In this document: in pieces, positions 7,483-14,295 of the stretch
How the letters are laid out: every line of letters begins with the position of its first letter
How positions within the stretch are numbered: position 1 is the first letter of the stretch
Assembly (NCBI GenBank): GCA_023421735.1
Contig: JAEZSP010000091.1
Coordinates: forward strand, 1-52,411
DNA: 52,411 bases
Direction: 5' to 3'
Origin: Bacillota bacterium
GTDB lineage: Bacteria; Bacillota_A; Clostridia; Christensenellales; Aristaeellaceae
Notes under the pieces: model-generated
Seen by the model: only the letters and a program-made list of their open reading frames with translations
Told to the model about the DNA's origin: nothing
Databases searched by the model: none
Position numbers and translations under genes: made by a program

Positions 7483-8117
7483 GCGCGCTGAACCTCCTGC
7501 ACGAAGAGGATGCCTCGGCCCGGTTCGTCGATGTTTGCGCCGATGCGGATCGCTTCCATGATCGCATCCGTTTTTTCGACTTCCGCGAGAATCAAAACCA
7601 GTTCCTTTTCCGGCTCGATGTCCATGGCGAACAGTCGCTGCGTCTCATGTACGCCCGAACCGCGCGCGTTGATGATGGTACCGCCCTTCGCACCCGCCTT
7701 TATCGCCGCATCGATGACCAACTCGGCATTGCCCTTTTCCACAATCGTGGTAATGGCATGAAACATCACCAGAACCTCCTCGTCTCCCGTCGTGTTGTCT
7801 CCGCAATTTCGGCTTCCCGTAAACGCGACCACCTTGGTCGAGTAGGCAATGCCATGGTTGGGTTTCGCAAGCTCGAGCTCTTCGTTGAGCCCTTTTAAGA
7901 CTCGGTGCGCGGTCGCCTGCCCTGCGATGATGTGTACGATCTCCTTGCGTACGTCTGTCAACCCAAGAGAGCTCAAAAACCCATGTGCAGTACCCTTGCC
8001 GAGCAGAACTGTCCCGCCCGGCGCACCCAGCCTGCGGGCAATCTTCAGCACCTTGCTCCCTTGTCCGCATGAAACAATGGCGCAGATGCGCTCAATCCGG
8101 CATTCGTCGTTCGTCAC
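7464..8117 (-). CDS. P-II family protein with two PII-like domains
   Basis: A 217-residue protein with two consecutive PII-like folds. The first spans about residues 8-105 (ICAIVSCGQGSKVLKIARRLG, then GGTVLLGKGTAH). The second spans about 112-215 (VLVMFHAITTIVEKGNAELV, then AGAKGGTIINARGSG and a C-terminal GRGILFVQEVQRAYGI). The AGAxGGT-ARG signature of PII ligand sites is present in the second half; the classic T-loop uridylylation Tyr motif is not evident. It starts at GTG 8117 with GGAGGG 7 bases before and abuts the DUF1538 stop, so both are cotranscribed. PII proteins bind ATP/ADP and metabolites and gate membrane transporters; here the DUF1538 protein is the natural partner. Confidence 0.88.
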   Translation of the reverse strand: MTNDECRIERICAIVSCGQGSKVLKIARRLGAPGGTVLLGKGTAHGFLSSLGLTDVRKEIVHIIAGQATAHRVLKGLNEELELAKPNHGIAYSTKVVAFTGSRNCGDNTTGDEEVLVMFHAITTIVEKGNAELVIDAAIKAGAKGGTIINARGSGVHETQRLFAMDIEPEKELVLILAEVEKTDAIMEAIRIGANIDEPGRGILFVQEVQRAYGIIK

Positions 8118-9599
8118 TTATGTTCCCTCCCGCCTTCTCGTTGTCAGCTTGAAGATTCCGCCCAGCACCTGCAAGGCGATCAGCGGCGTCAGTGCGACCA
8201 TGGCGATCATCCCGAAGCCGTCCACCACAACACTCGCTCCTTCGATGGCGTCCGCCGCTCCCTGCGCGAAGGCAAGCACAAACGTTGCTGTCATCGGACC
8301 GGATGCGACTCCGCCTGAGTCGAACGCAATACCCACGAAGAGCTTCGGCACGAAGAACATCAGGGCAATTGAGATTGCGTAGCCGGGCAAAAGATAATGC
8401 CAGAGCCGGATAGCGGGTGTCGCAATACGAAGCATTGAGAGCGCGACCGCTGTGCCCACGCCGATGGCGAGTGTCACAAGCACGATGCGCCTTCTGACAT
8501 AGCCGCTGGTCACATCCTCAATCTGGTTTGTAAGAACATGCACGGCGGGCTCTGCGAGGATTGTCACGAAGCCAAGAAGGAATCCCACCATGATGAGTGG
8601 TGCCTTCGAGTCAAACGAGGCGATCTTCTCGCCCAGAACCAGCCCCACATCCATGAAGCCATTGTTCACCCCGCTTAAAAACAGCACCAATCCAATGAAC
8701 GTGAACAGAACGCCTATCGCAATCCGCCGGAGTACCTTTTTCGAAGAGCGGATCAGAAAAAGCTGTGAAAGAGCAAACAGCACCACGATGGGAGAAAGTG
8801 CAATCAGTATCTCAAGCGCGATGTGCCCGAGCGATTGGATGAACGGCCAGATGATTGTACCAGAATCGAGTCCACCGATCGAGACCTCGCCAGAGATCCT
8901 GCCATGACCGCCGAAGACGCTCATCACCATCACGGATAGGATCGCGCCCACCGACGCAATAGCCACAAGCCCGAACGAGTCCTTCTCAGATCCTTTTGAG
9001 TCCTTCTCTATCGCAGAAACACCGACTGCCAGCGCCAAGATAAATGGCACCGTCATCGCGCCCGTCGTTGCTCCCGATGCATCGAACGAGATCGCGAGAA
9101 ATTCTTGCGATGAAAAAAGCGCCAAGGCAAGAACCGTAAAATAACACACCGCGAGCACCTTGTAAAGCGGAACGGAAAACACGATGCGCAAAAGCCCAAT
9201 CGTCATCATGACCGCAATGCCGACAGATACTGCCACCTCAATCGACGTCTTCGAGATTGCCCCGGAGGTTACCGCCGCCACCTGATCGGCCAGAATATGC
9301 AGATCCGGCTCCGCGATAGAAACAAAGAAGCCCAGAATCAACCCACCCGCAATCACCATCAAGAGCTTATTCGTCTTCGCGATGGCCTTGCCCATGATCT
9401 GCCCAATGGGCGTGATGCCGATGTCCACGCCAACCAAAAACACCGTTAGCCCTGCCGTTACCAAAAACGCCCCCATGAGAAACCGCCACATGACAAGATT
9501 TCCGACGGGCGCAATCGTAAAATGAAGAATGATCACAATCACCGTGATTGGTAGAACCGAATAAAGAACCTCCTTCGCCTTTTCTGTCAACACATTCAA
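8118..9599 (-). CDS. DUF1538 multi-pass membrane protein
   Basis: A 493-residue integral membrane protein made of two homologous halves, as usual for DUF1538: the motif AEPDLHILADQVAAVTSG in the first half returns as AEPAVHVLTNQIEDVTSG in the second, and FDASGATTGAMTVPFILA as FDSGGVASGPMTATFVLA. About 12 membrane segments are predicted by eye. The inverted or tandem halves and conserved acidic, Gly-rich motifs suggest a transporter. The start is taken as TTG 9599 because GGGGAGGAAAG ends 5 bases before; GTG 9617 would overlap the site. It is followed directly by the tandem-PII gene, and DUF1538-PII pairing is a known but functionally unsettled association. Confidence 0.85.
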   Translation of the reverse strand: MNVLTEKAKEVLYSVLPITVIVIILHFTIAPVGNLVMWRFLMGAFLVTAGLTVFLVGVDIGITPIGQIMGKAIAKTNKLLMVIAGGLILGFFVSIAEPDLHILADQVAAVTSGAISKTSIEVAVSVGIAVMMTIGLLRIVFSVPLYKVLAVCYFTVLALALFSSQEFLAISFDASGATTGAMTVPFILALAVGVSAIEKDSKGSEKDSFGLVAIASVGAILSVMVMSVFGGHGRISGEVSIGGLDSGTIIWPFIQSLGHIALEILIALSPIVVLFALSQLFLIRSSKKVLRRIAIGVLFTFIGLVLFLSGVNNGFMDVGLVLGEKIASFDSKAPLIMVGFLLGFVTILAEPAVHVLTNQIEDVTSGYVRRRIVLVTLAIGVGTAVALSMLRIATPAIRLWHYLLPGYAISIALMFFVPKLFVGIAFDSGGVASGPMTATFVLAFAQGAADAIEGASVVVDGFGMIAMVALTPLIALQVLGGIFKLTTRRREGT

Positions 9600-9738
9600 T
9601 TGCTTTCCTCCCCGCACATTGGATTGCTCCTATATTTTGTTGCTCTTGATAGAAGCACTTCAAAGATCAATTCGTTTTCTATGAGTTTTCACCCTACCCC
9701 CATCGGGGCACCGCACGTTAAACGTGGAGGCCTTTTCC

Positions 9739-9767
9739 AGTATAACATAACGACAAAGCGCGTGCAA
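9739..9767 (-). promoter_or_regulatory. promoter of the DUF1538-PII operon
   Basis: On the minus strand TTGCAC, 17 bp and TATACT. The leader to the start codon is about 135 bases and contains two small hairpins (CACGTTTAACGTG and a CCCC/GGGG stem). No known riboswitch class is recognised. Confidence 0.65.
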
Positions 9768-9850
9768 TTATTTTCCCGTCACACGCGGTTTCACGTACTT
9801 AATTTCTTGCCAGAAACGGCTCAGTGAATACCATTTAGAAAGTAGATCGC

Positions 9851-10529
9851 CTCATTTGGGATTGGACGGACTTCAAAGGTGGGGCCATCTTCATCGATCG
9901 GCAACTGCTTCATGAAAAAAAGAGGTGCGGTCTCTATAAATTCGCGCCGCCTAAAAATGACAAGCCACGCCGGATCACACCAGCTCCTTCTGTTATGAAG
10001 TTGCTCAAGGAACGTCGAAAGAAACAGATGGAGGATCGCCTCGCAGCAGGCGCGCTCTGGCGAACGAGCTCGATCTCGTCTTTACGGACAAACTTGGATG
10101 TCACGATGTCCACAACACCATATCGCACAACTTCTAGTGGATTGTGACGGCAATGGGTTTGCCCGACATGCGTTTTCATGATCTTCGACACAGCTCCGCG
10201 GTCCCATCGTCCCGCGCAGGGGATGACGTGAACACCGTTCAGGAGAACCTCGGGCACCACACGGCGGTATTCACGTTGGACCAATACGGGCACGTCACAG
10301 CTAGTACTCTGTCCATAACAGAAGTGATGGAATTCGGCGCAGTCCTTTTGTTCCTGACACGAAGCCGGAGCGCAGGCGTAGCAGCGCTACGTCAAGCGGA
10401 GAGCGACAAAGCCAAGGACGAAAGGAGTCATCGAAAACGCGGTTCTGTTGTGGATGGAGTACTAGTATGAGAAATGAGAGCGCAGCTCGAACGGAGGCCT
10501 TTATAAGCCGTCTCAATAAAGGGTCATAA
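9851..10529 (+). pseudogene. remnant of a second tRNA-Trp-site integrase
   Basis: C-terminal half of a tyrosine recombinase closely related to the intact integrase at 17235-18419. Corresponding stretches are FIDRQLLHEKKRCGLYKF with the intact IDKQLIHEKKKGGIYKF, PKNDKPRRITPAPSVM, the catalytic FHDLRHSSAV, RAGDDVNTVQENLGHH and FTLDQYGHVT. A frameshift occurs near 10066, TAG interrupts at 10136-10138, and a 160-bp insertion at 10301-10466 splits the C-terminus; the reading resumes as MRNESAAR at 10467 and ends at 10529. The N-terminal half and the rest of its element are gone. Its position next to a copy of the tRNA-Trp 3' end shows that this site was used more than once. Confidence 0.88.
10301..10466. 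mobile_element. small non-autonomous element with terminal inverted repeats
   Basis: About 156 bp inserted in the integrase remnant. The ends are inverted repeats: AGTACTCTGTCCATAACAG at the left and, read inward on the other strand, AGTACTCCATCCACAACAG at the right. CTAGT flanks both ends (10301-10305 and 10462-10466) and looks like a 5-bp target duplication: deleting the insert with one copy restores the reading GHVTAS-MRNESAAR. No coding capacity is seen. A matching end occurs at 52269, so a related full-length element lives in this genome. Confidence 0.7.
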
Positions 10530-10568
10530 AGGGTACACTAAAGGCTAAAAGCCCATTACGAGGATAAG

Positions 10569-10599
10569 AAAACCCCCGAAATCATTACGATTCCGGGGG
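10569..10599 (-). terminator. copy of the tRNA-Trp terminator
   Basis: CCCCCGAAATC pairs with GATTCCGGGGG (one mismatch) and is followed on the minus strand by TTTT. It is nearly the same as the terminator at 18488-18520 and sits in the same position relative to the att repeat. Confidence 0.65.
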
Positions 10600-10600
10600 C

Positions 10601-10629
10601 TCTGTGTGGCAGGGGCAGAAGGACTCGAA
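10601..10629. repeat. left attachment site (tRNA-Trp 3' end copy)
   Basis: 29 bp identical to 18522-18550, covering the CCA end, the 3' acceptor strand and the T-arm of tRNA-Trp. Beyond GGACTCGAA the two copies diverge, so this is the crossover identity block that bounds the integrated element on the left. Confidence 0.85.
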
Positions 10630-10745
10630 TTATTGTTGAACGTACAACAGAACGATATATAGTGCAACACCATACAATGAGGACACCATATATTGCGGTT
10701 TAATGTAACGTAGCACCACCCTAAACACCTCGATCAATCCGGCTA

Positions 10746-10767
10746 AGTGGTATTTTTAGTGGTCAGA
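10746..10767 (+). repeat. left-end arm-type integrase sites (candidate)
   Basis: AGTGGTATTT (10746) and AGTGGTCAGA (10758) lie 12 bp apart. They match the three AGTGGTCAAA repeats at the other end (18431-18471), two of which are also 12 bp apart. The rest of 10630-10869 is AT-rich and shows no gene. Confidence 0.5.
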
Positions 10768-10869
10768 TCAGCCTTAGTTTTCGTTTTCGCGATACTAGAG
10801 TGAGTTAAGTTAATACTAAGTATTTGTGATATTTATTTCTTACGTTCAGAAGTTCATAGAACAAGCTGA

Positions 10870-11403
10870 TCAGGTTATATTTGACATTCCACATATTGAT
10901 TTTACAAAGGTATATAACTCGGAAAGTACATTACCATTCATTATAGAAGCAAAATCGGCAAGGAAGTAAATATCATGAAGTGCAATCGGCGCATTATCAT
11001 AATCGTCTAAACAAAAAGGATTGATTAATAAATCTCCGAAAGCAGCAAAGCAACGTATGATATAATTTTCATCTTTAAATGACATTTTTCCTAATAGCCA
11101 CTCCGCGCGTACTTTTTTTTCGGAAAGGATGTCTACATAAAACTCGAGCCTTTTATTGAACTCATTTTCTTGGTTTGGGCTCTTAAAATGTTTTTTACGC
11201 AAATGTGTCATGATTTCAGAAGAAATTGCTCTATCTAAGCTAACAAATCCGATCGAGTATTCAGATAAGGTGAAAAGCAAAGGGGGTATTTCTTGTTGGA
11301 GATCAAGATACATTTTCGACTTACTTAGGTCAGATGAAATGCGACGATATGACTTATCGAATATTCTTGCATACTTTATCGACTTATGGTTAAAGATACT
11401 CAT
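10870..11403 (-). CDS. unknown AT-rich cargo gene
   Basis: A 177-residue protein I do not recognise. It is predicted mostly helical and soluble, charged at the N-terminus (NHKSIKYARIFDKSYRR) and with an aromatic-rich C-terminal half (RCFAAFGDLLINPFCLDDYD). No membrane segment or enzyme motif is seen. Base composition is far more AT-rich than the rest of the element, which points to separate acquisition. It occupies the distal end of the element, the place where satellites and prophages often carry accessory or anti-phage genes, and has its own strong promoter with a palindromic operator. A defence or superinfection role is conjecture. The ATG at 11403 has AGGAG about 11 bases upstream. Confidence 0.6.
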   Translation of the reverse strand: MSIFNHKSIKYARIFDKSYRRISSDLSKSKMYLDLQQEIPPLLFTLSEYSIGFVSLDRAISSEIMTHLRKKHFKSPNQENEFNKRLEFYVDILSEKKVRAEWLLGKMSFKDENYIIRCFAAFGDLLINPFCLDDYDNAPIALHDIYFLADFASIMNGNVLSELYTFVKSICGMSNIT

Positions 11404-11547
11404 ATATATTCATACTCCTATAATAGGGAAAGTTTTGTTTCATAAGTGTTCGTTATGACAATATTCTAAGCTATTTCAAAACGCGAGCCATAATCCACGC
11501 CACCTAAAATTTTAATCATTGCTGCGTCATAGCATGCCCTAACTCGA

Positions 11548-11615
11548 CTCACAGTACGGTGAATCTTGAAACTCATCGTACTGTGAGTATACTCGTAGCA
11601 TAATTATGTTGTCAA
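11548..11615 (-). promoter_or_regulatory. strong promoter with palindromic operator for the cargo gene
   Basis: On the minus strand TTGACA (11615-11610), an 18-bp spacer and TATACT (11591-11586) form a near-consensus promoter. A perfect 11-bp inverted repeat CTCACAGTACG/CGTACTGTGAG (11548-11558 and 11577-11587) begins at the end of the -10 box and covers the expected start site, so it could be a repressor operator or an RNA hairpin at the 5' end. The leader to the gene is about 170 bases. Confidence 0.7.
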
Positions 11616-11699
11616 GCATCGTTAAGAAAACTTAAATTTTGATAAGTGGCAGTCCTTTGCGTTGCTCGCATACCAAGTCCGTCCATCAATCCGCTGCAT

Positions 11700-12443
11700 T
11701 TATTGGTCGGACATTTTTGACCCACCAATCCGGCTATCACGTCGCGCCCTGTGCTCGATCCGCCACAGTGCCGCGCCCTCTGTAGCGCTTGTCCAATCGC
11801 TGAGGAACGCCCGCACGCCTTTATGCCCGTGGAAGCGCGTCTCCATGTCGAGCGCTCGCTCAAGCTCGGCGTCTTTGTGCAGGTTGCGTATAGCACGCGC
11901 CTGTAGGGCGCGCGCACGTTGGACGCCGACGCCCATACAGACGCCCACGCGCGCATAGGACAGCCCTTCAAGCTCGTGCAAGCGGATTGCCTCGCACTCG
12001 TCGGGCGCAAGCCGAGCGACGGCCTCCATGAGCGCCGCGCTTTGCTCGTCCGCGAGCAAGGACGCGTCGGCGGCCGCGAGGCTCTCGTCTGCCAGCATAT
12101 CAAGGCGCGTTGTCGCTCCGCCCTCATCGCCGAGCAAGGGTTCGTCCAGCGACACGGCGCGAGCGAGCGTGCGCTTGCGCCCGGAGAGACCGACAGCCTC
12201 CCGCATGGCCTTCCACACGTGCAAATAGGCAACCGTTGACCATGCGCCGCGCGCGGGTTCCCACGCATCAACAGCGACATATAGGCCAAGAAAGCCCGCT
12301 TGCGTCAAGTCGTCGATGGTCACGGCGTTGTCGAGGTCGACGTAACGCCGCGCGAGTTTGTAAATGAGCCCGTAGTTCTGCTTATACAAATCGGTGAGCC
12401 GTGCCCGGTCGCCGTTCCTGATCGCCTGAACGAGTTCGTACAT
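11700..12443 (-). CDS. element-encoded sigma-70 family factor
   Basis: A 247-residue RNA polymerase sigma factor. Region 2 spans about residues 18-85: LIYKLARRYVDLDNAVTIDD, then LTQAGFLGLYVAVDAWEP and the aromatic -10-reading part WSTVAYLHVWKAMREAV. A short region 3 follows (VSLDEPLLGDEGGATTRLDM). Region 4 is LAPDECEAIRLHELEGLSY followed by VQRARALQARAIRNLH. It is larger than ECF factors and resembles the sigma-F/G/B group in layout. The start at 12443 is preceded by GGGAGGG at 4 bases. It follows the portal-terminase chimera and a hairpin array that forms its mRNA leader. It may direct transcription of late genes of the element or of a helper phage. Confidence 0.82.
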   Translation of the reverse strand: MYELVQAIRNGDRARLTDLYKQNYGLIYKLARRYVDLDNAVTIDDLTQAGFLGLYVAVDAWEPARGAWSTVAYLHVWKAMREAVGLSGRKRTLARAVSLDEPLLGDEGGATTRLDMLADESLAAADASLLADEQSAALMEAVARLAPDECEAIRLHELEGLSYARVGVCMGVGVQRARALQARAIRNLHKDAELERALDMETRFHGHKGVRAFLSDWTSATEGAALWRIEHRARRDSRIGGSKMSDQ

Positions 12444-12461
12444 AAGCCCTCCCATTCATCC

Positions 12462-12575
12462 CACCCTCGGTTGAAACGAGGGTGCGTTCCGAATGCCCTC
12501 AGTTGAAATGAGGGCATTCCGTGTCGAATATACTGCGTTGAACGCAAGGTATTCCGTCGGTTGAACCGACAGAAT
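12462..12575. repeat. array of four hairpins with a shared TTGAA loop
   Basis: Four consecutive palindromes lie between the chimera stop and the sigma start: 12462-12484 (CACCCTCG/CGAGGGTG, 8 bp), 12491-12519 (GAATGCCCTCA/TGAGGGCATTC, 11 bp), 12526-12554 (GAATAT..TGCG/CGCA..GTATTC, with a small bulge) and 12551-12575 (ATTC.GTCGG/CCGAC.GAAT). Stem sequences differ but each loop contains TTGAA (TTCAA on the transcribed minus strand). Differing stems with a constant loop argue for selection on RNA structure, such as protein-binding hairpins in the sigma mRNA leader. Confidence 0.75.
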
Positions 12576-13615
12576 CACGCGTTCTTGAGCTCGTCGTAAT
12601 GTTCGAGTAGGCCGACATATGCGTCGAGCAACGAGGCCGTGCCGTCGATGCGCCGCCGTGGGTTCCGCTGCTTTACAGGCACAACGTTCCCGTTGCGGTC
12701 GGCCTGTACGCCTGTGTTCGTCAAGCACCATTTCAAAATCGGGTTGTCGTTGTAGTTGATCCGCTTCGCCTGTAGGTCGAGCCCCATTTGCTGCATGGGA
12801 AGCGAGAGCGTCTTTGCGCCTTGCTGCGTGCGAACCATTCGGAAGCCCTGCGCCTCCATCTCCGCCGTCCAATACCTCGCGCTGTAGTTGTCGTAAAATA
12901 TCCAGCCGGGCGTGATACCGTGCTCGCGCACCATCTCAAGAAACCACGCCGTAACGTCTGAATAATTGATCTTGTTGCCCGCGCACAGGCGCAACAGCCC
13001 GCGTTCCATCCACTTGTTATAGGGGATGCCCTCGTTTTGCGCCAGAGCTGCTGCGAGTGTCGGGTCGAGCGCGCTGTTATCGTCTCCGAGCAGGGGGTCG
13101 CGGTTGAAGCTCCTGCGAAGGTGGGCCACGTCTTGATAAGCCGCCGTAAGAGCTTCCCCACGCGTGAGCCGGAAGCGGCAGAACAGCGCGCCGGACGCAT
13201 CCGCGAGAAACTCCACGCCCGCGGCATCAATGGGCCAGAGGGCGACCACACGGCCCGTTACAGGCTCCCGATCAATCAAGGCGAACGAGTTCCCGCGCTC
13301 GTACAGGTGCGCCGCCATTTTATGTAGGAACGCACTCGGAGGCATGCAGGGATTCGGTTCGACCTGCAATAGACGGTTCAATCGCGGGTCGCCCGTGGTC
13401 GAGCGGTCGCCGTCGAGGATCATGTGCGCGCCTTCGAGCTTGCTCGCATGGGTCGCGATAGCCGAGACACCCGCGCGGAAGATGTCTGATTTCCACGGGT
13501 CGCCGCTCCATGTAGTGAAGCTGCGCGCGGAGCCGTCCACAAGTTCAAGCCGCTGCGCCCGTGCCGGGCTCGCCTCGCGAAGCGGGCGCCTGAGGAGGCG
13601 TTGCATGAGGTTCAT
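12575..13615 (-). CDS. portal protein N-terminus fused to terminase large-subunit C-terminus
   Basis: A 346-residue chimera. Residues 1 to about 196 are the N-terminal part of an HK97-type portal protein (WKSDIFRAGVSAIATHASKL, LLQVEPNPCMPPSAFLHKM, DVAHLRRSFNRDPLLGDDN). From about 197 the sequence is the C-terminal nuclease part of a large terminase: IPYNKWMERGLL, GWIFYDNYSARYW, QGAKTLSLPMQQMGLDL, KRINYNDNPILKWCLTN and RRIDGTASLLDAY. D242 and D324 match conserved nuclease acidic residues, but the ATPase and the first nuclease strand are missing. The usual phage order is terminase then portal, so a simple deletion would give the reverse fusion. The frame is intact and overlaps the gene before it by ATGA. 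Confidence 0.75.
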   Translation of the reverse strand: MNLMQRLLRRPLREASPARAQRLELVDGSARSFTTWSGDPWKSDIFRAGVSAIATHASKLEGAHMILDGDRSTTGDPRLNRLLQVEPNPCMPPSAFLHKMAAHLYERGNSFALIDREPVTGRVVALWPIDAAGVEFLADASGALFCRFRLTRGEALTAAYQDVAHLRRSFNRDPLLGDDNSALDPTLAAALAQNEGIPYNKWMERGLLRLCAGNKINYSDVTAWFLEMVREHGITPGWIFYDNYSARYWTAEMEAQGFRMVRTQQGAKTLSLPMQQMGLDLQAKRINYNDNPILKWCLTNTGVQADRNGNVVPVKQRNPRRRIDGTASLLDAYVGLLEHYDELKNA

Positions 13616-13845
13616 CGGTCGCTCGCCTCCTCCATGAACGGCCGGGGATCGAGCGCGCTTTGGTCGCTACAAGGGCGAAGTTCTCGAACAAATCGCGAGT
13701 TGACGAGCGTCTCAGTCGCGCCTTCGGGGCAAATTCCGATGAATTCCCATAGCGCGGGTACGTCCCGCACGCGGGCGCGCCGGATGATTCGCCCGTCGGC
13801 AAGCAGGATGTCCCACAGCGTGGGGGTGGCGGTCGGTTGTTTCAT
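13612..13845 (-). CDS. small phage-type protein
   Basis: A 77-residue protein (starts MKQPTATPTLWDILLADG; ends FMEEASDR) with no family I can name. GGAGG lies 8 bases before the ATG at 13845 and the stop overlaps the portal chimera start by 4 bp, so it is translated together with it. Small genes before portal often encode connector or regulatory proteins, but that is only context. Confidence 0.6.
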   Translation of the reverse strand: MKQPTATPTLWDILLADGRIIRRARVRDVPALWEFIGICPEGATETLVNSRFVRELRPCSDQSALDPRPFMEEASDR

Positions 13846-14015
13846 ATATGAGCCTCCTTCGTGTCGTGTGGTCGCCGGGGGTCCTGTGCCTCGCGTGGGT
13901 GGGTGTCGCCGCCGGGGGTACTGATTGGGCAAGTACCCTTGGGTTCTGCGCATCGCGCGGGTGGGAGAGCTTTCGCTCAGACTTGAGCTAAAGTCTCCTT
14001 TCGAGCGGGTAGCTT

Positions 14016-14286
14016 GGGTGGAGAGGGTGGAGTGGTTTTGCTTACCTTTACAGCACACGCCGTATACGTGTATAATACATTGTATTCTCCCTCCATGGTC
14101 TTTTACAGAAATATGCTCCACCCACTCCACCCAAGTGCTCGAAAACCCTTGATTTCATTGGGCTTTCGCAGGGTGGAGTAGTTGATTTTCTGCTCCACCC
14201 TCGCTCCACCCCTCCACCCATTTTGGGTGGGGTTGGGTGGAGCACTTTGCCGTTTGGGTGGAGCATCTCCACCCCGCGCTCCACCC
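14016..14286. repeat. GGGTGGAG repeat cluster, candidate replication origin
   Basis: Twelve exact copies of GGGTGGAG lie in 271 bp: five on the plus strand (14016, 14025, 14171, 14235, 14256) and seven inverted (14116, 14125, 14193, 14204, 14212, 14267, 14279). Two head-to-tail plus-strand copies 9 bp apart at 14016 are mirrored by two inverted copies 9 bp apart at 14116, and an AT-rich stretch (14045-14095) lies between them. The cluster is directly downstream of the replication ATPase gene. It fits an iteron-type origin with an unwinding element. The flanking bases 13846-14015 show no gene. Confidence 0.6.
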
Positions 14287-14295
14287 GCGCGCGCG

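Noticed and set aside
12456..12580. Repeated GTTGAA units suggesting a CRISPR-like array
   Set aside because: The repeats are different hairpins with a common loop, not identical repeats with spacers, and no cas genes are near.
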